Below, piece after piece: positions 12,853-25,200 of a DNA stretch of 64,000 bases (position 1 is the first letter of the stretch; each line of letters begins with the position of its first letter). The DNA comes from Pterois miles (Eukaryota > Chordata > Actinopteri > Perciformes > Scorpaenidae): NCBI GenBank assembly GCA_947000775.1, contig CAMQGK010000240.1, positions 1 through 64,000 on the forward strand, written 5' to 3'. Below the pieces are notes generated by a model. The model saw only the letters and a list, made by a program, of their open reading frames with translations, had not been told where the DNA came from and made no database searches. The position numbers were made by a program, and so were the translations under genes.

Positions 12853-13568
12853 CTGTCAAAGTTGACAGGATGTCATATCAGTGCTAGTTCACTTTAACAG
12901 CACCTATTTTTTAGCACATTAATGCAACTTGCGACTTATGTTCTACTGGGCTCAGTTTTGCCGCTAGAGCGAAGATACTGGCATCATTTGAAACTAGAAA
13001 ACCTGAGAAATCCATCAGTACCAACCGCATCATGCTGGCTTATCACAAAGGAGGCTAAATAACACAGAACTTGTGCTAAATCATGATCAGGAAAAACTGC
13101 CATGGCCATGTTCTCAAGGGTCTCTTGAACTCTGACCTCAAGATGTGTGAATGTAAATGGGCTCTCTGGGTACCCACCAGTGTCCCCTTTACAGACATTC
13201 CCGCTTTGTGATAATCGCATATAGTTTGGGGCAAGTCAGAGTTAAGTCAGCACTCTGACAGGTGTTGTTGGCTGTTGGGCTGCAGTTTGCCATGTTACGG
13301 GCATATTTCTTATGCTAAATGCAGTACCTGTGAGGGTTTCTGGACAATGTAAATATATTTCTATATTATTTTTCTAAATATATATATTTCTAATATATAT
13401 ATTGCTAGATTTGCATAAAGAAGCATATTTGCCCACTCATGTTGCTAAGAGTATGAAATTCTTAAGTACTCTCCCTTTAAGGTACATTTTGAACAGATAG
13501 AAAAAAATGTGATTAATTTGCAGTCAACAATGGACAATCATGCAATTAATCACAATAGAACAGCCCTA
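12853..13568. repeat. Non-autonomous DNA element A, copy 1
   Basis: About 715 bp, similar in reverse orientation to 61840-62518. Shared blocks include GAAACTAGAAAACC, ATCCATC(A/G)GTACCAACC, a segment around ATGTGTGAATGTAAATG, TGCTAAATGCAG and the terminal ACAGCCCTA. The start has CTGTCAAAGTTGACA and the end ACAGCCCTAATA, so the termini are inverted versions of each other (TAGGGCTGT-like). This is typical of hAT-type non-autonomous elements in fish; the superfamily is an inference. Confidence 0.75.
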
Positions 13569-13799
13569 ATAAAAATCTAAAGTTGTATATCCTCAGCGTT
13601 GACCATTTTTCCTCGTGGTATCGTACTTAAGTTAGAAATTCCAGTATTGTGACTACTGCTGAGCTTTTTCATGAGTATTACCATTGAGGCCCATTTTAGA
13701 TGCTCATCTATAGTTAGTTGCTAGGGATCGTTTCATCTGCACATGATGCCATAAAACCTGAGAATAGTAAACTGATAGAACTATGGGTTGACTGCATTA

Positions 13800-14204
13800 T
13801 CTTTGCTGTTTTCCACACAACACGCTACTTAGCTTGTTAAAACAGTGAGATATTTCAGTACGGTATGTCCAGTCCTTAGTTTGAAACCAACAGTACGCAA
13901 CTTGCACACTATTTCCAGATAGCTATTACAGTATGCAAATGCTGGACACTACAGCAGCATAAATATCCCACAATGCAATGCCGTTGTGATGACAACATTG
14001 CTAGATGTAATATATTTTCAAATTAGTTCAAACTTTCTCAGAAATTGTCATTTTTGGTCATGAGCTTAGCACAGGTTACCATGGTTACATAACTACAACC
14101 GGCAAGGAGGCGCTCATGAGGTGATGAAATTTCTGCTCTGTGTCCGAACAGATAAACTACTGTTTATTCACACAAAAGTACGATGAACGTACACATACTA
14201 GATA
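13800..14204. repeat. Dispersed repeat C, copy 1
   Basis: Similar in reverse orientation to 25535-25990. Shared blocks include CAGTATGCAAATGCTG, ATATCCCACAATGCAATG, GTTACCATGGTTAC and CTACTGTTTATT. The right end is interrupted by the Tc1-like element that starts at 14205, so this repeat was in place first. Confidence 0.7.
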
Positions 14205-15780
14205 CACTCCGGATCAAAATCTTAAGACCAGTTAAAAAATTGCAAGAATTTACGTTTTGCACTGTTGTATTTTAAGAAGGTTCTAAGTAGAGTTTCAAAA
14301 TGCAAAAAGAAGAAATGAGAGCAAGAGACTAAATGTTTTGAGCAGGCAATTTATTGAAAAGAACAATTTAACTAAAATAGGCTGTTCATCAGCTGATCAA
14401 AAGTTTAAGACCATAGCTCAAAAAAAACCCTAAAACAGAAATTAAAGTCTCAAAAACAGACTCAGTAATGAGTAGCTCCACCATTATTGTTGATCACTTC
14501 AAAAATTGGTGTTGGCATGCTTGATGCGAGTGTTTCCAAAAGGCTTGTAGGAATGTTGCTCCAAGTGGTGAAGATGGCTTCACGAAGGGCATCCACTGTC
14601 TGGAACTGATGTCCATTTTTGTAAACTTCCCTTGCCATCCATCCCCAAATGTTCTCAATTGGATTTAGATCAGGGGAACATGCAGGATGATCCAAAAGAG
14701 TGATGTTATTCTCCTGAAAAAAATCCTTTGTCAGACGGGCATTGTGAATTGCAGCATTGTCCTGCTGAAAAACCCAGTCATCACCACACAGACGAGGGCC
14801 CTCAGTCATGAGGGATGCCCGCTGCAACATCTCCACGTAGCCAGCTGCTGTTTGACGCCCTGCACAACCTGGAGCTCCATTGTTCCATTGAAGGAAAAAG
14901 CACCCCAGATCATGATGGCGCCCCCTCCGCTGTGCCGTGTTGAAAAAATCTCAGGTGGCATCTCCTTGTCATGCCAGTAGCGTTGGAAGCCATCAGGACC
15001 ATCAAGGTTAAATTTTTTCTCATCAGAGAAAAAAACTTTCTTCCAACTTTGAACGTCCCATGTTTGGTGCTCCCTTGCAACGGCCAAACGGGCAATTTTG
15101 TGGCGTTGAAGGAGACGAGGCCTTTGAAGATGTTTTTTGTTTTTGAAGCCGTTCCTTTGCAGATGCCGTCTGATGGTTATTGGGCTGCCGTCAGCACCAG
15201 TAATGGCCTTAATTTGGGATGAGGATCGTCCCGTGTCTTGACGGACAGCCGTTCGGATCCTCCGGCTCAGTGCCGGTGAGATTTTTTTGGGTCTACCACT
15301 TGATTTTTTTGTTCCATAAACCTCAGGATCTTTTAAGAAATGCAAAATGACTGTCTTACTGCGTCCAACCTCAGCAGCGATGGCACGCTGTGAGAGGCCT
15401 TGTCTATGCAGCTCAACAATCCTGCCACGTTCCAAGGCAGTGAGTTTTTTTTTGCTTTTTCCCATCAAGAGGTCTTGACAGTGTGATTACTTGACAGAAA
15501 ATGACATGGAATCCAAATTTTTGCACAGATTTGGGCTTTTAAAGGATGTGGTCTTAAACTTTTGATCAGCTGATGAACAGCCTATTTCAGTTAAAGTTGT
15601 TCTTTTCAATAAATTGCCTGCTCAAAACATTTGGTCTCTTGTTCCCATTTCTTCTTTTTGCATTTTGAAACTCTACTGAGAACCTTCTTAACAACAGTTA
15701 CAACTACATACTACATACAACAGTGCAAAATGCAAATTCTTGCAATTTTTTAACTGGTCTTAAGATTTTGATCAGGAGTG
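14205..15780 (-). mobile_element. Tc1/mariner-like DNA transposon, nearly intact
   Basis: 1,576 bp bounded by TA on both sides (GATA|CACTCC at left, GGAGTG|TATC at right), the canonical Tc1/mariner target duplication. The terminal inverted repeats are about 220 bp and highly similar: CACTCC(G/T)GATCAAAATCTT, then AAGACCAGTTAAAAAATTGC, are found at both ends. It encodes a transposase on the minus strand with one visible frameshift. The right end lies about 60 bp from the poly(A) signal of rpl6. Confidence 0.95.
14462..15468 (-). pseudogene. Tc1-like transposase with one frameshift
   Basis: The 5' part (15468 down to about 14858) begins MMGKSKKKLTALERGRIVEL and holds the N-terminal helix-turn-helix, a GRPKK hinge, and the first catalytic Asp in FFSDEKKFNLDG. 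After VVQG a single missing base in a G run (near 14858-14862) changes frame. The rest continues in the next frame (14836-14462) with the second Asp in FQQDNAAIHN and the catalytic Glu in SPDLNPIENIWG, and stops normally. All three DDE residues are present. One indel is the only obvious lesion, so this copy is young, but as written it cannot make a full transposase. Confidence 0.9.
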
Positions 15781-15843
15781 TATCAGACACCATCACAATT
15801 TCAGCACAAACGAGGCCAGAGAAGGCGTTAGACGGTGGTACTC

Positions 15844-15849
15844 TTTATT
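15844..15849 (-). terminator. rpl6 poly(A) signal
   Basis: AATAAA on the minus strand, 10 bp beyond the rpl6 stop codon. A very short 3' UTR is usual for ribosomal-protein genes. Confidence 0.75.
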
Positions 15850-15858
15850 ACAACACAT

Positions 15859-18800
15859 TTAGAAAACCAGCTTGTGTGGGTAGACACCATTAGACAGGCA
15901 GAAGGAAGAGCGCAGGTACCCTTTGAGCTGAGGTACCTTCTTGATGAGGGGCAGGAGCTGAGAGTCAACAGCCTTCTGGTCCTCCTTCCTCTGCTCTGTC
16001 AGCTGGTACTTCTGCAGATGGAGACAAGGACAAGAACACCAGTAAGTCAGGTATAAATACATCAAAACCCCACTGATATGGTAGTATTATACTGTATGTT
16101 TCATGATACAATATCCAAGAATAGTTCACCTCTTTCTCTGTGTCGAAGATCTCTCCCTCCTGGTGACGGGGCCTCCTCAGCTTCTTCTTCTTGAAGTAGG
16201 CATCGTTCAGAGTTTTGGGGATCTTCATGCCAGTGATGTCGATTTTGGTGTTGGTGGCAATGGCAAACTTCTGATGAGCCCTGCGCAGGGGTACTCTGTT
16301 CAAGGCAAGAGGGCCTACAAGTATGCACACAGGAAAACACCATTTGAAATGAGAATAAGAAAAGATGCACAACATGTTCCAGTGGTTACTGTACATGAAT
16401 TTTACCACCAAAAATCACTGGCAATCATCCTTACCAGTGACAAGCAGGAGACCACTTGAGAGCTGCTTCAGGAACACCACGCGCTAAAAAACAAAAACAA
16501 GCATTTTAAGTATAAAGCTACTGTACTGGGGTTTTGCACACTATTGAATTCAAGTAGTGAATTCATAAAAACAGTCATTTGCACAATCTAAATACCACAA
16601 TTTAATAGCTTGAATCCTTTTTCATGCCAAGCTACTTAAACAGGGAAAAATAAATCTACTGGACTCACTAATTTTATCATCAGGAGCGCTCTCTGCCAGT
16701 CAGATTCACAGCTGAAACATTATTTAGGTCAGCTACTGCTCAAAGTGTGTGTGGGCACACTAGCATGCCTCCGTAACTTGCCCATGTAGCGTTCGAGTGT
16801 GGGAGGGAGGGACAATGTCTGTGGTGCCGAGGGTGTGTGATTTAGAAAATGCATTATTCACACAACTAATGATGATGGAGTACAGTGTTTACAATGACAA
16901 GCTACAGGACATTAATAGACAAAATTAAAATACGCACAGGTGGCATTTCCTTTAGTCCAACGCTGTCTGCATTAGACTCCTCTGTGTTATGACAAGTCTA
17001 TTTCACAATGTCAGCTGTACTCCATTGTCCAAAATATCTTTTGTCAATAATAAAACTGTAAATCAATATCAATGCTATGATACCTAGCTGTCCACTATGA
17101 TACCAACGTTATTGTTGACACTACAGAGGTGTTCCTACGTTAGATTTTAATTACATCTGCCAGACAAGGAAAGGAAATCTTTAATCATGATGTAGGGCTG
17201 GGCCATATGGAGAAAGTCAAATATCACAATATTTCAGATCAAATACCTATCGATATTGTAGGGCTGGCTATTGGTGCTTTCACAAAATATTTATACAATG
17301 AGATTTTTAATAAATAATTATCAGTAATGTGGCTATAATGACAAAGTCTGTAAAGACAAATAATAGAGCAGCCAGAACAGTCTGGTAAGTTCAGAAAATT
17401 ACATCACGTTAATGTATGGCAGCCTTTAAAACCAGGTAAAGACAACACTACATGCCACATCAGGCTACTGCACTATATAAAAATCTAAAAGGGTGTCTTG
17501 TCTCATATCACGATATTGATTTATTAATATATTGCCCAGCTCTAACATGATGTTAGGACTTTATAGTCCCAACTGTATTCCTTTTGACAACATTTTAGTG
17601 TATATTCACACAAAAACATAACATTTTCAGTTAGATTATAAAATTGCACATTATTACACAACTTATAATTGGAATATATTGATTTCTGTTACAAACACTA
17701 GAAGTAAACAAATCTTTTAACTACATTTAAAAGATCATATTAGTTGTTCATCAGCTAGTCTACATACTACAAAACCTCAAAGTAATAAATGCACACTCAA
17801 ATGCTGAGCTTTTAAATTTCAATGGACATACCCTTTTGTTTACAGCTGGATCGCAGATTGTGTTTTTACAGATTTTAATTACCAATACTTGTATATGATT
17901 GTGACCTCGGAGTCTACATCAGTCACATAAGTCTTGTCAAATAATGAAGTCAAAGATGATCCTGTTTTAGTCCTAGATGCAAACAGATGAAAAAGAATAA
18001 ACCCGAACATCTGACTTTGTAATCTTAACATCACATCCTGTATGACATTTCATGGCTGTTCTGTCATATAAAGGGTTGGCCTTCGACATATTCACCTGTT
18101 CAGCTTTTCCAGCACACTAGAAGCAATGTGTTACCTCTTTCAGACACTTAACATTTTTCAGTCTGTGCCGTGCATGTGCCAATCATTTCTGCTAAGCTGC
18201 GAGAACATGGAAATCATCAAGACATGATACAAATGGTTCTCACCTTTCCACGGTGGCGGCCAGTGAGCAGAATGAGGACAGTTCCTGGGGTGATGGAGCT
18301 GCGCAGCTTCCTCTTGTGCTGGCTGAAGGGTTTCTTTCCGTGGCTCTTGAGCTTACGGGGAACATCCTCTGTGGGGTAGTAGCGAGGCTACGGCAGGAGC
18401 ACAAAACATTATTTTAAATGTAAGTTTGCTGCTTAAATCCAATGGAAGATGCGTTCATAATAAAAAAAAAAAAAAAAACACAAGTGCGTTACATTTCATT
18501 TACAGCGCTGTCAAACTCTTAACAGTGAGTGTTGTCATTGCTTTATCAGCTAATACAAGTTGTAATGGGATCTAAACTGACTCACTGTGCCTGAAATTAA
18601 AACTCAGAACACCACCTGTGCTCACAACAATCTGAATAGAAAAATCTCAGTTAAACTACAAAATGTAGTTAAATCTAAGACAGACACACGTTCTAGATTG
18701 TTACTTGAGGTGCTTTCACATCAGGCACCCAGGCCCAGATGCAAATACACCAATTCCAAATCCAAGCTTGTTTGATTAGTGTGAAGGCTCCGTACTGTAC

Positions 18801-19383
18801 TGTGGTACAATTCACAGATCCGTACTCGAGTTCACGTGACCATGCGGTTTGGAGTACCGTTTGTGTGTACCTGGGTACCGTTCACATCAGGCGTCAAAAT
18901 CAACCTACCGAAACATGGAAGTGGACTGCTATTTAACGCAAGTTAACAGTCAGTAGTTGTACAAGGCCAAGCTTTTTTCAATGCTGCCGGTCTCCGACGA
19001 AATCTGTATATACACATAGAGCCCCCCCACACATTACTCACCATCTTGCGCAGCTTGACAACACGAGTACCTCCATTCTTGTCTCCCCCAACTGTCTTGA
19101 CAACAGTTGCCTGGGGCTTCACCTTAATCTTTTTCTCAACCTGAAACAAGAGCAAATCACCATGAATACAAGACACAGTCAACCAATGTGATGCGTCTTT
19201 TTTAATTCACTTTGTCAGGTGTTAGATCTGCCTCACCTTGGTCTCAGTGGTCTTGGTCTTCCTCTTGTACATGGCCCTCCGGGCGTACATAACTGACCGG
19301 GAGTAACGGCCGATGCCCCGGGCCAGAACCGGGTTCCGGCTCCCGTGCTTCTTCTTGGCAGCCTTTTTGTCACCCTCTGCCAT
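15859..19383 (-). CDS. rpl6: 60S ribosomal protein L6 (eL6)
   Basis: Component of the cytosolic large ribosomal subunit. Coding exons, in order of translation: 19383-19237, 19140-19042, 18387-18244, 16483-16435, 16314-16130, 16011-15859. They total 774 nt, giving 258 residues with all junctions in frame and GT-AG. Hallmarks: SRNPVLARGIGRYSRSVMYA near residue 15, VGGDKNGGTRVVKLRKM, PRYYPTEDVPRKL, the KOW-like GTVLILLTGRHRGKRVVFLK, NRVPLRRAHQKF and the C-terminal NGVYPHKLVF. The protein is about 30 residues shorter than the mammalian one; the missing part is the Lys/Ala-rich N-terminal extension. The ATG is the first codon of exon 2, directly after a CAG acceptor. Exon 1 is non-coding. Confidence 0.96.
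17193..17544. mobile_element. hAT-like MITE in an rpl6 intron
   Basis: 352 bp with terminal inverted repeats TAGGGCTGGGCCATAT and ATATATTGCCCAGCTCTA. It is flanked by an 8-bp direct repeat with one mismatch (TCATGATG and ACATGATG), the target-duplication length of hAT elements. An internal copy of TGTAGGGCTGG lies near 17258. It has no coding capacity. It lies in the long rpl6 intron (16484-18243). Confidence 0.8.
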
Positions 19384-20146
19384 CTGGCACAAAAGAATAC
19401 CACAGGTTAGTGTACCAACTGCAGCAGTATTATGTGTAATGACTGTGTTTGATGTGGTTCATCTTTAATAATCTTAAGATGACAAATAATATTCCAAGTT
19501 TGGTTGGACAATGCAAAATATGGTTCAGCTGTACAGAGTCTGGTACCAACTGCAAAACATTAGTTCTGTATCAAAACTAACGGTACAGTCTTAGAGAAAC
19601 GATGCTCTTAACTTTAAATACATACAGCGTTGTAAACAGCATCACAATAATATTTCACAATACACTGGTGAACAGCAGAAAACATCACAACCATACTACA
19701 GCCATCTCCATGGCAGAACAGGCATGACAACTAACGTTAGCTAGCGATTAGCATCATAGCAAAGAAGAGTCGCTTCACGGGCTAGCCAACTACTTGTCTC
19801 CTCCAAATGACAATTTACCGTTTTCAAAGAAAATATAAATGTATGACAGCGGAACTGTATAGTTAAACACACTACATAACACTACCGAAAGACAACACGT
19901 CTCTATTAGCCAACTAGCTAACGCTACAGACAGCACGAAGGCTAGCCGGCGGCCTAGGAGCGCAGACAGACTAAACTGTTCATTATTACTCAAATATGAT
20001 GGTTAATCTTGATAATAAAGATGTCTAACGCATCGTCTAAATATAAGCATTCTTCCCCTGATATTTGGAGACTGTATTTTTGATTCTGTAATGCAGATGA
20101 AAGCAGATTTTATTCCAACAGAAACACGAAGGCAAGATTGTCTTAC

Positions 20147-20193
20147 CTTTGCTACGTAAAAAAGACCGACATCCGGGGATGTGACGTATATAA
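20147..20193 (-). promoter_or_regulatory. rpl6: rpl6 core promoter, 5' TOP and non-coding exon 1
   Basis: On the minus strand a TTATATA box (20193-20187) is followed 23-29 bp later by a C plus six T residues (20164-20158), the terminal oligopyrimidine start of ribosomal-protein mRNAs. Exon 1 is then only about 18 nt and ends AGCAAAG|GTAAGA at 20147. A TGACGT-like half CRE sits just upstream. The TOP motif predicts mTOR-controlled translation. The position of the start site is inferred from the motif. Confidence 0.75.
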
Positions 20194-20224
20194 CCACGCT
20201 GCAAGATGACGTTTACGTAACTGC

Positions 20225-21180
20225 GTCGACTTTCAAGGAGGTGGTGGTCCTTGTAGTCCTAAACATAGCTCCCATATATTCTCACGTTAAATTTGAAATA
20301 AAATCAGCATTGCAGTTGTTTTTAACAAATAACATTAATGGTTGATTTTAAGCTGCTTTAGTAAAAAAATATTTATATATATTACATTTTATCTGCTCGT
20401 ACAAACAAAACAATTTGCTTGTATAAAGCTTCTTTGCCTTTAAGGAATTTATCGTCATAGTAAATAAAATTTTTATGGTTGACGTAAAAATAAAAAATTA
20501 TGCAGCACATTTGAATTTTTCTGTAATTTATTTATTTTTACAAACTGTACTTACAATGCATCAATTCCAGCTTTTTGTCTACTTAAAAAGTTTAAGGGGG
20601 TTGTTATGATCCAAAAGTTGTTACTAACATTTAGTATATAAATGTCTGATATCAAATATTATTGATCCTTTCTCTGTGGTGGTACTGTAAGTTTTTTCTA
20701 AAAAAAGAAACAAAAACAAAACAATTGAGCATATGTCACAAAACAATCAAACGTAACTCCTTTTGTAAATAGATAAAACCAAAAATGAGACTGATTATAG
20801 AGACCAAATCCTAAAAAGGTTGAAATAAAAATACCATTAAAGTGAAGTAAGACCTAGTAGCAACTTTCTGTTAAATTACATTCTAATCTAGAAAACTAGC
20901 CACGCTTCCACCACCCAGTTAAGTTGCAATTTACATCCATTTCTGTCCAAAATGTCATGACTTCATTGTTTTATCCTTTAAGACATTTTTTATGAAATTG
21001 TCATAATTAGTATATGAATTCTTGAGTTATGGACAAAAACACGTTTTTGAGGTCACAGTGACCTTTGACCACTAGATTCTCAGTTCATCCTCGAGTCCAA
21101 GTTCACATTTGTACCAAATTTGTAGAAAATTCCCTCCAGGTGTTTCTGAGATATTGCCTTCATGAGAAAGGATGAGGGTT
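20225..21180. other. AT-rich intergenic DNA
   Basis: About 950 bp between rpl6 and the SINE, rich in A/T runs. A block at 20935-21180 (ATGAAATTGTCATAATTAGT, then GACCTTTGACCAC and TTCACATTTGTACCAAATTT) resembles a common fish dispersed repeat, recognised from memory only. No gene was seen. Confidence 0.4.
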
Positions 21181-21183
21181 GCA

Positions 21184-21500
21184 CAGTGGTGTAGTGGTTA
21201 GCACTGTCACCTCACAGCAAGAGGGTGTTCTGTTTGGAGTTTGCATGTTAGCGTGGGTTTTCTCCGGGTGCTCCGGCTTCCTCCCACAGTCCAAAGACAC
21301 GGACATTAATTGATGACTCTGAATTGCCCGTAGGTGTGAATGTGAGCGTGAATGGTTATCTGTCTCTATGTGCCCTGCGATGGACTGGCAACCTGTCCAG
21401 GGTGATCCCCGCCTTCACCCAATTCCAGCTGGGATCGGCTCCAGCCCCTCTGCGACCCCTAACGAGGTAAGTGGTTGCAGATTGATGGATGGATGGAGAA
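21184..21500 (+). mobile_element. tRNA-like SINE (teleost type 1)
   Basis: The 5' part GTAGTGGTTAGCACTGTCAC resembles a tRNA-derived A-box head. It is followed by the conserved body GGAGTTTGCATGTTAGCGTG, CCTCCCACAGTCCAAAGACA, ATTGCCCGTAGGTGTGAATG and ACTGGCAACCTGTCCAGGGT. It ends in the (GATG)n tail at 21484-21497. A second, 5'-truncated copy is at 58611-58866. Similarity to abundant teleost SINEs is from memory; no family name is assigned. Confidence 0.75.
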
Positions 21501-22147
21501 AGGATGGACAGACGGATGGATGGGCAGACAGACAACATGAAAACATACTGCCTCCAGCCACAACTGTCTCCAGCACAGAGGCATAAAAATAGCTTTGGCT
21601 GTTGTCAAGGACTGATCATAAAAAGTTCATTTATTTATTTGCTTTTTTGGAAAAGTTTTTTTATTGAGATTCTTTGACAGAAATACAAAAATTTTATGCT
21701 GGCGCCATCACAAGTCAGGAATATTTTCTGGAAATACTGACCCCTGTTACTGGAGTGATAGAGAACATCTTAAGGCAAACACCAGAGTTCAGAGTCCATT
21801 TAAAACCTTACTGTAACCCAACAGAAACTGCACTTTTTGGGTTAATATGCTACACATGTTAATGTGACCGTGGATCTAGCTCTGTGTCTCAGGCACAAAC
21901 AGTCTCTTGCATCATGGTGCAATGAGCATAGAAACATGCATTAGCTCTTTATCTTCACAGGGCTGCTGAGGCCACACTGGACCGAAACATTTAATGTACA
22001 TTTTTTTGTATAAATAGACTGAAATAAGTAACAAGACTAAGCAGCAAAAAATGAATGCATTTCCTTGTGTGTTAAGAGAACATTTGCCATTTCATGCATA
22101 GGTGAAAGATTTTTATAAAAACTCTCGTCAGCATGTGTCACCTGTGT

Positions 22148-22153
22148 TTTATT
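22148..22153 (-). terminator. Probable acaa2 poly(A) signal
   Basis: AATAAA on the minus strand about 50 bp past the acaa2 stop codon. Confidence 0.5.
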
Positions 22154-22203
22154 TTATGCAAGTGGACGGTGGGACATTCTCTTGATACTGGCAGCTTCTT
22201 CGC

Positions 22204-25200
22204 TCAGTACTTTTCCAGGATGATGGCAATGCCCTGACCACCACCGATGCAGGCAGACCCAACAGCGTACTTGCCTCCTCGTCGCCTGTTGAAAAAAACA
22301 AAGCTTATTATTCAAAGCTACTTAATGTGCAGACATCTCGCCTGATATACTGTACATATAATTACTAAAAGGACAAAGTTACCTGAGCTCATGAACCAGG
22401 TGGGCGGTGATGCGTGATCCAGAAGCACCAAGAGGATGTCCGATGGCAATAGCTCCACCGTTGACGTTGGTTTTTGCTGGATCCAGTCCAAGAGCCTTAG
22501 CGACAGCCAGGTACTGAGGGGCAAAAGCCTCATTCACCTGTGAAAAGCGAATGACAACAGTGACCCAACTGCGTAACAACAACCTGAATAAATCATCATC
22601 AAATCATTTGGATAGTAACTAAGTAAATTTACTCAAGTACTGTGCTTGCATCAGTATTACAGGTCTATATATAATATATTTACTATATTTAATGTAGACA
22701 AATATTTAAAAAAAATATAATACATCCACAGAGGTTTTAGAAACGTGCCAAAAAAGTATCTTTTCCTGAAAAAATTATTATGATTGTGAATTACTCATTT
22801 AAAAAATGTTGGCAATGTTTTGTTTTCTCTGTGGAGGATATCTGACATTTGATTCCCACTTCTAACACTAACTTATGAGCCAAGAGAAAGACAGCCTTGG
22901 TACCACATGGTATCTCTGGGTTGTCAGTTAGTGTGGGGAAAAAAAATGGAGAAATGGCTGAGACTGACGGTAAGTACCTGGCAACGACTTGTTGTGAAGA
23001 AAGAAAGAAAGAAAGATATTCCTTTATTAGTCCCACAGTGGGGAACTTCAGTTTTTTTACACTGCAGAAGTAATTGCTCTGTGACATCTAGTGGCCGAAG
23101 GTTATCAATAGCACCTTTAACAATCTAATAATGTCATATATAATAGTATAGCAGTCACATGGGACATTTATGTTTTGTACTTTTGATACTTTACTAAGTA
23201 CATTTTTGCTGATAATACATCTGTACTTTTACATAAGTACATTTTTAAATACAGGACTTACTTGTAACGGAATAATTTTTAGATGTTGTTTAGATGCTTT
23301 ATTTATGGTACTTTTAAAGATTTTGTTGGCATTTCTGTTTTATTGGATAGTGAGACAGACAGACAGACAGGAAAGGCAAGGGAGGGAAAGACTGCATAGG
23401 GCTCTGAAGTAAGGACTCAGTCTTAATGGGATGCACTGTATTGGTGCTTTTACTTAAATAAAGGATCTGCATACTTCTTCCACCACTGATGAAATGAATG
23501 ACACAGAGATTGGTGTTTCACTAATGACAAACCTCCACAAGATCCATGTCGTTGAGAGTCAGACCAGCTTTTTTAAGAGCTTCTGTGATTGCTGGAACAG
23601 GACCTGAGATGATTTAAGCAAACCAGAAACTCTTACTGTAAAGAAACCGATGTCAAATACCAGTAACATCTTATTTTGTCATTCATTCCTTTTAATTCAA
23701 AAGGATTAAATTACATCTCCACAAAAGTGGTGTCTCTTACCAATTCCCATAATGCTCGGGTCACAGCCTGACACATGATAGGCCACAATTCTAGCCAGTG
23801 GAGTGAGCTTATGTTCATTCAGCGCATCTTCACTGGCAATAATTACAGCAGCAGCACCATCAGATACACCCTGGAGATCCAGGAAGAGACATGAAGTAAT
23901 AGTAGGCTACATCATATGGTAGAAGTAACAGTAGTTGCATGGTATTTATATTAAAATATATTTTACTGTAAATCAAAGTGTTAACCTGTAAATAAGACAA
24001 TCAGTGGGCAACCTCCAGGTCTGAGACGTGAAACCAATGCTGAAGTGCCTTAAACCTGCATTATTTCTAACAGCCAGCAGGGGGCGACTCTTCTGGTTGC
24101 AAAATGAAGTCAGCTTGTATTGAAGTCTATGAGAAAATGAGCCTACTTCTCATTTAATTTATTACCTCAATAAACATTGTAAACAGGAGTTTATGGTCTC
24201 AATCGCTAGTTTCAAGTCTTCTTCAATATAGCATGGTGCTGATTTTGTAAATTATGGGAGTTGTCTGTGTTTTTGTGTTACAACTTTAACCCTTTCAGTG
24301 TGTTTTCAGTTCATCAAAGTTATTTGTAACATAACGATCACCTTTCACACAGAATGCGTTTTGCGCTGCACTTGCTGCTGGTGTTGGTGCGTTCAGTGTG
24401 AAAGGCCCAGTATTCAAGGTTCAGCTGTACTTAGCTCCACCCTCTTGTGTCACTTGTGGTTGCAAAAAATAAGGTGGCAATGACCAAAAACCAAGATGGC
24501 GGCAGCCAACATGCCAAACTTGAGGTTTCACAACAGCAGTCCACAAACCAATGGGTGACATACGTCCACTTCTTGTCGACAGTCCATGGACACAAGTCAT
24601 AATAACTTCTTTTACAACTTCAATGGTTGTTTCTAGCTTTTAATGTTACAGCAATTAAACATTTTGAAAATGAAAGTAAAATATACCCTAAATATTAAAC
24701 TGACCACCTAAGATTGTAAAATTAAGCCAACACTGTAGGTGTAAACTCACCGAAGCATTGGCAGCAGTAACAGTCCCGCCCTTCTTGAAGACAGGAGGCA
24801 GTTTGGCCATCTGTTCTAGTGTGGTCTGTGGACGAGGGTGTTCATCCTGAGCCATGGACACCTTGCCTTTCCTAGCTTTCACATCAATGGGAGCAATTTC
24901 TGCTGTGTAGTAACCAGCCTCATGAGCTGTAAATAGAGAAAAGTTATGATTTAACTATTAAGTATGAGCAGCAAAGAGCATGTCTCCTCCAAAGCAACAC
25001 ATTTCAATGTAAATATGTGTGAGGTGAGCAGACTGTGAAAGTAATGAAACGATGTTAAAGAATGAAACCTGTCTTACCGGCCTTCCACCTTTGCTGTGTC
25101 TGGTAAGCATAGTTGTCAACGTCCTCTCGTGTGATTTGGTATTTCTCTGCCAGGTTTTCTGCTGTGATCCCCATCGGGATTTTGACGTGCAGGTCAGTCA

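Noticed and set aside
14687..15222. Plus-strand open frames of 83-97 codons
   Set aside because: They lie opposite the Tc1 transposase coding sequence and have no similarity of their own.
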